Shown here piece by piece: positions 44,721 to 55,030 of a DNA stretch of 64,000 bases (the stretch's first letter is position 1; each line of letters begins with the position of its first letter). Origin of the DNA: Luzula sylvatica (Eukaryota; Streptophyta; Magnoliopsida; Poales; Juncaceae); the NCBI GenBank assembly GCA_946800325.1, contig OX326956.1:39174052-39238051 (forward strand), in the 5' to 3' direction. The notes under the pieces are model-generated. The model ran no database searches. It was given only the letters and a program-made list of their open reading frames with translations, and had not been told where the DNA came from. The position numbers were made by a program, and so were the translations under genes.

Positions 44721-45872
44721 AATTTGCCACTAGATGTCAACGAAATATTCTCAATTTCTTAATTAACCCACTTAATTAACAGCCCAATTAATAATGAGCA
44801 CTGAATTAATAATTCTTAAATATTAATTATCATTTGTTAATCCAGATGGAGTTAATTATCACGTTAATTATATAATATATGTTAATCCAGATGGATATTA
44901 ATTATCATGTTAATCGTATAATATGTGTTAGATGTTAATTAAGTGGTTTAGCCATTAATATGAGGATGTTTCGTTAAAATCTAATGGCACCGTATATACT
45001 TTCTATTTCGTATTGCCAAACGGGTCTATCATTTATTTTGATGTTATTAATTATTAAACATAATAACATAGAAAACTGTCTCCTTCAAAAAAATAAAATA
45101 GCATAGAAAAACTCTCTTTAAACATAATAGAAGACGACCTCAGAAATATTTTGAAGTAAATGAGATATACAAATATTTTGTTCTTTCAAATTCGTTGTGT
45201 GATGTCTCTGTGCTTTATATTTGCATGCTTTACAAACTGCCGAATTGAATTTGTCGAAAGAAGAAAAAAAACTATATTATTCATAATATTACTAAGAAAC
45301 CAGAAATATAGAAAAGAAAAATAATACTAATATTACTTTAAAATCTTGACTATAAATCATTAAATGAATATATTCTAGTTTTTTCATTAATTAGTCTACA
45401 CGTTCATTCTTATTTATTTCTGACTTGTGGTAACTGGCAAGTGACTTTTACTACTCATCTTGGACAAAAAAATATTCATCATATATTCAACTTGCTGTTT
45501 GTTTTTTTTTTAATAAAATCAACTGCATAAGTTTTATTATTATAAAAAATATATTATTACGCAAAAATATATCCTAAAAATCTCTAATTATTTATACTGT
45601 TTTTTAATTGGGGATATTTGTCTCTTTCAATCTCTGGTGAAAAATTGTCACTAGCAAATGGAGTGATGTAATTAAACGATGCGCCGTTAGCTAACAACTC
45701 CCCTTCACCAAAGCCGTTAACTCTGTTCTCTGAATTTTCACGCACATTAAAAACCTTCTCTTTCTTCCACTTCTCATTCATCCTCTGTTCCTTCCTCCAA
45801 ACTTTCAAACTCCACCCAAATTATAAACCCTCACAAACCATCCAAAAACTATCAAATTTCAAAGACCCAAAA
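44721..45872. other. Intergenic DNA and 5' flank of the receptor-like kinase
   Basis: AT-rich. A CT-rich leader with TTCTCTTTCTTCCACTTC lies at 45755-45800, and AAATTATAAACCC is at about 45818-45830 close to the start codon. No other gene. Confidence 0.4.
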
Positions 45873-48559
45873 ATGAAGCTCATCTTTTCCCTTCTCTTTC
45901 TCTCTCTCCTACCAATTTCTCTCTCCATTTGCGACCGTGCTCTCGTCGCTATCGCCTTCCGTTCCGTCTCCGGTTTCCAGCCTCTCCCCCATGAACACCC
46001 ATGCCGTCTAAAAAATATAACCTTTCCTTCGCAAAACTTGACCGGTACAATCTCTTGGGCGGTATTGGCTAACCTCTCATCTCTAACTGATATCGATTTA
46101 TCGAACAACTCTTTGCAAGGTTCGATACCGACCCATTTCTGGTCGATACCAACTCTTGAATACATAAACCTTTCAAGAAACCGTCTAGGTGGGGCCCTTC
46201 GTGTCACATCGGAACAAGTCGGTACGCCGTCCCTTAAGTATCTAAACCTCTCTCGAAACCGGTTCACTAGTGGAGTAGGTTTCTCCAATCTCAGCTCTCT
46301 CCAAGTTCTCGACTTATCTCGCAACAAGATTAGCTTCATACCAGTCGGCTTGAAGAAACTTCTCAAATTGAATCGCTTGGATTTGTCGTTCAATTCTATG
46401 CATGGTAACTTTCCAAAAGATTTCCCCCCTCTTACTGGGCTCAAGATTTTGAATATATCATATAATAACTTCACCGGTCAAGTTGATTCGAAGAACTTGA
46501 AAAAATTCGGAAACTCGGCTTTCACAAAAGCGGGTAAAATCACATTTCTCTCCCCTAATTCCTCTTCAAGCGGTACCAAACAGAACCAAAATCATCACAA
46601 AAGAACACTACTACTAGCAATAATCGTACCAACGACCGCAATTATTATCGTCTTCGTATCGCTTTGCACGATTTGTATAATCGCGAAGAAAGGAGAGAAA
46701 AAGAAAAAATCAAACGAAACAAATGAAGCAACCAAAGATAACATCATATCAGAAGAAAAGGTGGAAACTGGATGGATATCAGAGGCGAAATGGACAGCTC
46801 CAGTGATAATGTTAGAGAAACCATTGATGAAGCTCACATTCGCTGAGCTGGCAATGGCTGCTTCAGGTTTCGGGCCCGAATCACAGCTTACCGGGTCAGG
46901 TATAATCGGGCCCGCTTACAGGGCGGTTCTGTCGGAGGATTTGCATGTGGTCGTTCGTGTAGTTGAGAGTGCCAGAGATATGAACGAAGAAGAAGCATTA
47001 ATGCTCTTTAGAGATCTTGGGCGATTGAGACATGATAATCTTTTGCCTCTACTTGGATATTGTATTCCAGGTATTATTTTTCATTAATATCGATTTAATT
47101 ATATGTGTTGAACTGTTTATTAATGTTTTTTCCAGAACAATGAATATAAATTAACTCAAAAAAAAAATACATTGTATAAAAGAATTTTTTTTCACATGAT
47201 GTTACTGCAAAAAATATCTAAAAAGAAGACAATTTTTATGAAAATGAGCAAAACTTGAAAAGTAGTGGAAATAATTTTCTCTTTTTCTTGTTTATTACTA
47301 AAGTGTTACCGAGTTTTGAAGGCACGTGAACTTGTTAATTATGGCATTGGCATGTATGAACATGTTGAATAATAATGGGTTCCTTTTAAGAAAAAAAGGA
47401 ACTTTGAGAAGGCCCACCATGGAGGATATGTTTTAAATAAATGACACTGCAGGTTTTTTTTTAGGAATTTTGCATTTACTTTCTATGTCCAAAGTAAATG
47501 CAATTCCCTGTATAGTTGACATCAGTAGAGAAGTAAGGACTGTGTGAAATAAATGATACACCAGAACAGTATTATCAAATTAGAATAGCATTTATTTTTA
47601 TGACCAAATTAAATGAAAAACCGTGTATTCCAGGCAATGTCCTTTCAATTCTCTTTTGAAATTAATTAATGGCCATCCAAGTAAGGGACGGATCTTAGTA
47701 GGGCCGAGGGAGACCTTCTCCCCTCTCAATTTTTTTTTCCGTCGAACAATACATCTAGGTCGTAATTCAATGTATTTCATCAGTATAACAGTATTAATTT
47801 TACTGTTTGACCCCCCCTCCCCCCCTAAATTTGTGGTAAAATAGTAGAGTATTTAATATTTTTATTAAGTGCATTTAAAATTGGTATCACAGAATTATTG
47901 AAAATTCAAAATATTAACTTTTCAGTTCGATTATTTGTTTAGGAAAGGAGAAATTACTTATATACGAGTACATGGAGAGAGGCGATCTTCATCGATGGTT
48001 ACACGAGCTACCTGCAGGTAGGCCCCATATGGATGATTCTACAGACGACACATGGGAGGTTGCGCGGGATTGGCCCGCACGACATCGTATTGCTCTAGGC
48101 ATTGCTCGGGGCTTAGCCTTTCTCCATCAAGGCTGGGCCGGGTCAGGCCGACCCATTACACACGGCCATTTGGTACCATCTAACATTCTATTCGGAGACG
48201 ATTTAGAGCCGCATATTGCAGACTTTGGTGTCGTGAACCACGCCGAGACACCCGAGGGAGACGTGTATCAATTTGGGTTGATCGTGTTCGAGCTGATGAC
48301 GGGTCGAGCAGAGTGGAACGAAGTTTCGGTGAATCGGGTCCGTTCGTTGGTCAAGGAAGGGAGGGGGTTCCATTTGTTGGATGAAAGATTATTGATCGAC
48401 GGAGTAATGCCAGGTTGGCAGCGTCAAATGGTCGAGTGTTTACGCATAGGATATTTGTGTGCCGCGCAGTCTCCTGAAAAAAGGCCTACAATGCAGCAAG
48501 TCGTGGGACTCATCAAAGACATTCGACCCGCTTCGGGTTCCGCGTCATCGTCAGCATAG
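45873..48559 (+). CDS. CAMRLK: LRR receptor-like pseudokinase, CaMRLK/MEE62-like
   Basis: A plasma-membrane LRR receptor-like protein of 604 residues from two exons, 45873-47070 and 47943-48559 (phase 1 intron). Signal peptide at about 1-18, roughly six LRRs at 50-215 with WSIPTLEYINLSRNRLGG, transmembrane segment at about 245-271 followed by KKGEKKKK, then a kinase-like domain. From memory the ectodomain (SVSGF, FWSIPTL, NLSRNR) resembles Arabidopsis At5g45800 (MEE62/CaMRLK). The kinase looks dead: the ATP lysine position is Arg (VVVRVV, about 362), the catalytic loop reads HGHLVPSN (about 473-480) and lacks the HRD Asp, and the segment after DFG (493-495) is very short with no APE. It is therefore probably a signalling scaffold or regulator. 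Calmodulin binding is known for the namesake and not visible here. The intron (872 bases) carries a MITE fragment. Confidence 0.88.
47684..47835. mobile_element. MITE family C fragment in the receptor-kinase intron
   Basis: AGGGACGGATCTTAGTAGGG at 47684 matches the end of the MITE at 38305-38497; the other end is degraded to CCCCCCTCCCCCCCTAAATT near 47812-47830. It lies wholly within the intron. Confidence 0.55.
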
Positions 48560-49416
48560 GAGAACGTATTGGCAATTTAAACCATTTAAATGGAAAAAAT
48601 TGGTATCTTGTGAATATGGCATTGGTAGTATGGGTTTACTCATTAATGCCAAAAAGAAAAAGAACATTAGGTTTTCTAGCAAATGTAAAATTCAAGATAT
48701 ATATTCTTGCAATTTCCAAACTTTTAAAGTATAATTGCCGATACAAATTTGCTTTGTTGTTGGATCAATTACTTACAAAGGAAGGGGACAAAACATAGTG
48801 GTGCAAAAAAGATTAGGGTTTTTGTTCTGAGTTTCATGGTTTTGTGTCAAGCAGTGGGCTGGTCAGAGAATCTCACTCACTCACTCAAACTCAAATCCTT
48901 TACTTTTAGGTGTGATTTACTCCTTATTTAACATTTAAATAAAGATTAGGGTTTGAAAAGTAAAAGGAGAAGTTGAGAGTTTTGTAGTTTAGTTAGCAGC
49001 AAGTTGGCGAAAGGCTGCATTCATATTTCATCTCTTGATCACTATTTTCTTTGTTTTGTTTTCTTGTGTTTTGTTTGGTTTCATTATTTTCCAGTTTGGA
49101 TTTCTTGGATTCATTCTGGTTGAACCAGACCTATATTGAGAAGCCTACGTGTCTGCATTTTCAGATTCAGTGAAAGAAAACAAATCCTCATAAATTTTCT
49201 GCATTCATGAATTGATGAATGTGTTAAAACAAAAAAACAAGTTATAAGTATTATATACACTGGAGACTTGTGAGTCTGTGACCCTATAGGTGACAAACAA
49301 CCAACTATTTCGCTTGCATGTTTTAGGAAGACGAGTTCGTTCATATAAGATTAAATTATGAATTATTTGAAAGTTCAACTCTGACAATAATGATATGAAT
49401 CTATGATCACCATTCA
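48560..49416. other. 3' flank of the receptor-like kinase
   Basis: No gene. The overlapping short ORFs at 48459-48931 are out of frame with the kinase or in the UTR. A CTCACTCACTCACTCAA run lies at about 48871. Confidence 0.45.
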
Positions 49417-49424
49417 CTACTCAA

Positions 49425-49912
49425 CTATGTTGATAGTATCCGATGCGATACGACAATTTTCAAAAAATTACGGATACAAATACAACTATATAGTTATTAT
49501 TTTAATATATTTTTGTTTTATATAATTAATAAATAAATAATAAATTAATAATATTTTTTAATTAAATATCATGACAATAAATAAAATTAACCTAACAATA
49601 CAAGTATCATAAAATTATCCAAAATTTATTTTAAAAGTATCCTAAAACTAATTTAGAAGTACCATAAAAGTATTCTATATAATTTATTTAAAAATATAAT
49701 TACCAAAATATATAATGGACCGAAATATCTTAAATGGAGTATCTCAACCGTATTCTGCCGTATCACTGCCGTATCCGAAAAAAATATTAAAATAACCGCA
49801 TACGTCACGTGACGTATTCGATACGTATCTGAACCGTATCGTACCCGTATTTGTATCGAATACTCATGTTCACATGATACTTCTGTATTTTTGAAGTCTC
49901 CGCGCAAAGTAG
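49425..49912. mobile_element. hAT family A element, copy 4 (488 bp, opposite orientation)
   Basis: The order is reversed with respect to the other copies: CTATGTTGATAGTATCCG on the left and GAAGTCTCCGCGCAAAGTAG (a decayed terminus) on the right. The 8-bp flanks are CTACTCAA (49417-49424) and TTACTCAA (49913-49920), matching at 7 of 8. The interior matches the reverse complement of copies 1 and 2 (TACTTTTATGGTACTTCTA; GGACCGAAATATC). Confidence 0.82.
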
Positions 49913-49920
49913 TTACTCAA

Positions 49921-50886
49921 TTATCATTTAGCCCATCTTCGGATCTTTGAATGATTGGGCCCAAGTCTGTGCTTGGTCAATCACGTATACATCAGAGAGA
50001 AATATTTATTGCTCTTTCTCTGAATGGAACGGATGAGAAATGCTCGAGAAATTACCAGTCCAATTTAGGGCGAGTTTTTCCTTTTGGCTTGATTTGAATC
50101 AGTGGCATTTTGTGCCTTGTTTAATGGAATTTTCAAGCCAATCTTTTTCTCGAATTAATTGAGCTCAAATTGGACATGGACACTTCTTGTCTATTTGTTT
50201 GTATTTTCATGGTTTTCCTAGACTCGATATGAGTCTCTTGTTGCAGCCCAAAATGGATAGAATATTTTTTTGAATTTGGAAAAATGGATAGAATTAAAAA
50301 AATCTTTTTATTATTATTGATTACAAATAATTTTATGTTAAATCTTCTATATTTCAATACTGTAACCTAATTATCATGTAAACATTAGTTTATATTTTCG
50401 ACATTTCCTCTTTGAACTTAATTTTCTCCCAATTTCGTTATGTATTGATTTTTCTTCGAACTATCAAGCTTCATGAAAACGTGTGAATTTTGCATTTTGT
50501 GGAAACTTCTTCACTTCATGGTAAATCTGATTCGTCTGCCGACGCACAGGAATTTTTCTGCTCCTCCTTGGCTAGCTGTCACACTTCTTACCCGAGACGT
50601 TGCTCAGAATTCACTCTCCCACAATCAGAGACTATCGACATTTTATATCGAATTTCACTTCTTTTTTTTGGAATACAATTTTTTCACATTGAGAACTTAG
50701 GCAGGGCCACAACCGCACGCATTCTTGACAATGTTCACTACTCCAATTACTGTGACCGTTTTCTTGAACGCTTTACATGTCGAGTAATGCTACGTAGCAT
50801 AATACCGCGGTAGAATGTTGAGTTAGCATAGACATATATGAAATCACATCCAATCACACTACACTACACTACATAAAAAAAAAAAA
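49921..50886. other. Intergenic DNA
   Basis: No gene recognised. The overlapping ORFs at 50473-50813 lack known motifs. A CACTACACTACACTACA repeat lies at 50856-50873, followed by poly-A. Confidence 0.4.
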
Positions 50887-51191
50887 GGGAAAAGATATTT
50901 TGCCCTCCAACATCAAAAAAACATCCTTGATGAGGTGGCAAAATGAGGGTTAGTGGGTTGTTTAGCCTCTATAATTGACTTGATTAAATATTAATTGACA
51001 CGTTTAATTGAATTGACCCGTCAATTAACATGTACCAATATTAACATGTTATAAATTATTTACGTGTCAATTAAACATGTCAATTAATATTTAATCGAGT
51101 CAATTAGAAATGCTAAACAACCCACTAACCCTCCTTTTGCCACCTCATCAAGAATGTTTTTTTGATGTTGGGGGGCTGAATATATAACTCC
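50887..51191. mobile_element. Foldback MITE 1 of a pair
   Basis: The arms of about 110 bases are inverted copies: CTCCAACATCAAAAAAACAT...GATGAGGTGGCAAAA...GGGTTAGTGGGTTGTTTAGC on the left and its complement on the right, around an AATTGAC/AACATGT core. The ends begin GGGAAAAGATATTTTGCCC-like. The exact ends and TSD are not certain. Confidence 0.82.
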
Positions 51192-51470
51192 AAAAAAAAT
51201 ACTATGCCCCTCAAATGTCCACCAAAATTTCTCCACAATAGTAATCCATGGCTAATCCATGGATTAGTATTTTGGATTAACGATTAATTCATGATTATTA
51301 AAATTTTAATATATAATTAAGGTCCATATCAATTGATGATTAATTCGAAGTAATTAAAAATAAATAATTATGAATTAATTGTTAATCCAAAATACTAATT
51401 CATGAATTAACCATGAATTACTATTGTGGAGGAATTTTGGTGGACATTGAGGGGCATAGTATAATTTTCC
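51192..51470. mobile_element. Foldback MITE 2 of a pair, different family
   Basis: It directly abuts MITE 1. The arms read ACTATGCCCCTCAAATGTCC...CACCAAAATTTCTCCACAAT and continue AGTAAT(C/T)CATGG(C/T)TAAT(C/T)CATG on both strands. The core is AT-rich. The sequence differs from MITE 1 apart from a similar GGGAAAA/ATACTATGCCCC-type terminus. Confidence 0.82.
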
Positions 51471-51882
51471 TTACTCTTATAGCGTTATTTTTCCAGTTAA
51501 AACTGCATAACTATGTCATCTCATAATTTGTCTTGTGAAACTATGAAAAAAATCAATTTTGAAACTTGCGCGGTATGTGCGCTGCACTCGTCAAAACGAT
51601 CATCTCTAAGACGATTATTCTAAAGACGATACATACTATTATGTACTACTTCCTAAAGCGACACAAGGATTTTGATTTTTCAATCATCGTAATTGTGATT
51701 GAATCTCGATTACGACACTTTTTCATCACGATTTTTTGTTTACATTTTATCTTTTTCTTCTTCATCTTAATCTAATAGTCTCTCTAATAAAACCAAACAC
51801 TGTGATATCATTTTGATATAAGAAAAGTATTTTCTTTTGAAAGACTATTGAATATTGATAATAAATACTCTAATATGTCTTG
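51471..51882. other. AT-rich spacer
   Basis: A small GACGAT-rich patch at 51590-51640 (ACGATCATCTCTAAGACGAT) and nothing coding. Confidence 0.4.
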
Positions 51883-51890
51883 CTCTCTTC

Positions 51891-52862
51891 CAGGCACAGG
51901 CCCAAGAGGCCTGGGCCTAGGGTCCAAGTTTACAAGGGGTCCAAATTTGAGACAGAAAAAATTAAACTGCCAGTAGCCCACTCAAATACAACTTCAACTG
52001 AACCAGTTTACCCATTCAAAAATCCTCTCGATAGGATGAATACGCTCTTGGGATGGCGACGAGAAGTGCTCCTTTGTTGCCTTCTCCACTGTCGGATCTG
52101 AATCCAGGTGCAAGAGGCATCAGATACGATCTCTCAACCCTCGCTTCCTCCTCTATTTTTTTCTTTATGCCATCTGAAATGAGCTTCTCGCGCCGAGAAA
52201 TCAGAATATTCAGCTGGAGATAGGATGCTTTCAGATCAAGATTGTTTTGCGAAGTGTTCGTACATATGATAGTCTGTTGCATAGATTCGTGAAGCATTCA
52301 TTGCTGCGATTCACTGTTTGTTGAGTTTCAAGAAGTATCTTGTACCTTTTCACCTCAAAATTACTAGCACCGTCCTTCCCTAAAAAATGTTGTTTTCTCA
52401 GAAAGCAATTCTAAGTAATTCCCTTCTGGGGTCCTTAATTTTTATTTAATTTTGGTCAAATTTGCAAACTTTGAAGAAATTTGATTCGGATTCATTTGAT
52501 TTGGAAGAACTTTCAAGAAATTTCTTTCAATGAAGTTAGTGTAAACTGAGTCTTTTTTTATTTGATTTGAATTCATTTTGATAATTAGATTTCTATTACG
52601 CATTGGAGATAAAATCAAGATAATACAGTGGGTTATCAAAGCATAATTTTTTTTTTTCACATTAGGAGTCCTAATTTAGGACTGTATTTAGAAAATGAGG
52701 ATAATATTTACATATATTTGATTTTAAATTTTAAGTAAGGTATTTATATTTGATTTTAAATAGGATTTTAAATTTTAAATTTTAAATTTAGATATATTTG
52801 ATTGTTAATAGGGTTTTATTTAAAATAGGCCTCGGGTCCTAAAATACCTGGGAATGGCCCTG
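51891..52862. mobile_element. hAT element with CAGG ends (972 bp)
   Basis: The left end is CAGGCACAGGCCCAAGAGGC and the right end, reversed, CAGGGCCATTCCCAGGTATT. The perfect 8-bp TSD is CTCTCTTC (51883-51890 and 52863-52870). CAGGG...GGCCC ends are known from a widespread plant hAT group. No transposase frame; the minus-strand ORF at 52016-52297 has no recognised domain. An AT-rich TTTTAAATTTTAAATTT array occurs near 52760-52790. Confidence 0.82.
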
Positions 52863-52870
52863 CTCTCTTC

Positions 52871-53349
52871 TATATATTCTAACATTACAATACAATCCTG
52901 TTTATATAACCATATGATACTCATACATATATCAAATACATTGAATCTAGACATAACGTTTCATTTACCCAACTAATATCATTAACTTGTACTATATATA
53001 CCATTTTATATATTCTACGTAATCGTAATTATTATAATATTCAATTTATATTTCTAACGAAAATCAGATTATCGAGCATATTTAATTAGTGGTGCCGATC
53101 GGACGGACAAGTTGTATTATTGCGATTTGCGGATCATTATATTTTGGATCATTTGGGTCGTGGATCATTTGGTTTTAGTTCATTTCGATTTTCGGATCGT
53201 CCTATTTTCGGGTCTTTCGGGTTATGGGTCTTTCAAGTTTCACGAAATTTGGCTTTTGAATTATTTGGGTTCCGTGATATTTGGTCTTCGGCTAATTCGG
53301 ATTCAGAAACATTTAATTTTCCGATTATTCTAGTACTTGTCAATTAAGG
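52871..53349. other. Decayed element with TTCGGGTC/ATTTGG repeats
   Basis: From 53096 to 53330 short motifs such as TCGGATC, TTTGGGTCGTGGATC and TCGGGTTATGGGTC repeat irregularly, resembling subterminal repeats of an old hAT. Similar motifs occur at 55880-56110, on the far side of LTR-like repeat B copy 2, so the two may be the ends of one element into which repeat B inserted. The ORFs here are repeat translations. Confidence 0.4.
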
Positions 53350-55030
53350 ATGTGTAGGCTAGTTTGATGTTATCAAAATAATATTGAGTTACTAATATTT
53401 CACTTGAATATGAGTTAGACAGGTACACACGAAGATGTAAAAAATCAAGGAGTTGAACGAGACTTGAAGACATGAAGAATTACATAAACGAATAACCATA
53501 TAAATGAAGATACGAAGAATGACATAAACGAAGACATAAACAAGATATAAAATATATGAAGAAATTAAATGAAGATCATATGAACACATGGAGTTGAAGA
53601 TCATACTAAAAATCAAATAAATGAAGATATGGAGCATCGAAGATCAAGAGTTGAAGATACCGAAGATTTCCATGATCCCGAAATTATTATAGGTAGAACC
53701 CAAATGAATCCATATCTAACTAAATTTCAAATTCTAAACAAATTCTGAGCATTCCACAAAAATAACACTACGCGTTCGAACGGATGCACACATGTGTTCG
53801 AACGCCTAGTTCAAATCTGGCAGATGCGTTTTAATATTTCTTCCACAAAATACACACTATCCGTCCGGACGGATGCGTGAACGGTCCAATAATCCAGCCC
53901 AACTCAATTGTTCAAGGTTGGGAATTAGGATTAGGGTTTGCTAGGGCTGGCAACGAGCCGAGCCGAGCCGAACACAGCCCAGCTCGAGCTCGGCTCGAGT
54001 CTGGCTCGAGCTCGGCTCGAGTCTGGCTCGAGCCAGCTCGGCTCGACTCGAAAGAGGGGTTCGAGCTCGAATGTCCAACTCGAGCTCGGCTCGGAAAAGC
54101 TCGAGCCAGCTCGGCTCGGCTCGACCCGGCTCGAAAATCGAAAAAACAACATAATTAAGAACTATCAACAAAATCTGCAGTTAAAATCGAAAAAAAAAAC
54201 AGCAAAGTAGTACCTCGATTTTGTGAAGAGAGGAGAATGATGCCAAGGATTTGAATGGACTAATGGAGGCGTCGTCACTCGTCAGTAGTCAGGGTTGCGT
54301 CAGTAACTCGAGCTGTTTATGTCAAGCAAAGCTATGTTCAAACTCGACCAAAGCAGTTTGGGCGTCCAGACTGGGCGGGATTTGAATGGAAAGAATAACA
54401 AGGGGGCGGCAATGGCAATTGTCAAATTGTTTAGGTCAAGCAAAGCAATTTGGGCTGGGCAGTGGGCTGTTGAATAAGTCGGACTTTTATTGGAATTGGA
54501 CTAATATGTAAATAAATTAATTTAGAAGGGTTTATTTGCAAAAAAGTTCGAACTCGAGCTGGCTCGCGAGCAGGACATCACCCGGCTCGAGCTCGGCTCG
54601 AAGTTGGTTCGAGCTGGCTCGGCTCGGCTCGAATTGGTTCGAGCTAATTTTCGAACGAGCTATTTTCGAACGATCTTCGAGCCGAGCTCGAGCTTTTTTT
54701 GCCAGCCCTAGTTTGAACTTCTAGGGTTTTGAGGGGGTGGCGACAACACCTCTGCTCCTATCAAAGCAACCCTATCCTTCACTTTTTCGGCACACCATTA
54801 GGGATAGATTTTTTGTTAGAAAAACGCTGCCGGATTTCATACCTTATACCTTTATTCTTTTCAACCAAAAATCAAATTAGATTGGCCTTAATCAAGAGAG
54901 CAGTTTCGAGATCCTGTGTTTGACTTAGGATCATTGTTATATTATGTAGTTTATAGCAGGCGAGTTATTGTTGTAAAGACCTGCAAATTTGTATATCTTT
55001 TCATATTGGAATAGTGGAAACATCGTCGAA
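53350..55030 (+). repeat. LTR-like repeat B, copy 2
   Basis: Matches 7062-7590 plus 9439-9882 in the same order (TTTGATG, GACAGGTACACAC, GAAGATACGAAGA, CGTTCGAACG, TTAGGGTTTG, TAGGATC...GAGTTATTGTTGTAAAG). In this copy a hAT-like element sits inside (53942-54710) instead of the AT-rich MITE. The end is uncertain by 100-200 bases. Confidence 0.6.
53942..54710. mobile_element. hAT-like element with GAGCTCGGCTC repeats (769 bp)
   Basis: The ends are inverted: TAGGGCTGGCAA on the left and TTGCCAGCCCTA on the right. Repeats of CTCGAGCTCGGCTCGA fill the left 200 bases, and GAGCTCGGCTCGAA / GAGCCGAGCTCGAGC the right 180. The flanks GGTTTGC and GTTTGAA are similar but the TSD is not exact. All ORFs here (Arg/Ala/Ser/Glu polymers) are repeat translations. 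Confidence 0.75.

Noticed and set aside
50490..50813. 107-codon ORF with some non-repeat character
   Set aside because: No recognised motif, an overlapping frame is equally open, no splice or promoter context, and it lies between transposable elements.
53877..54210. Overlapping Arg/Ala/Ser/Glu-rich ORFs on both strands
   Set aside because: They translate the CTCGAGCTCGGCTCGA subterminal repeats of a hAT-like element.
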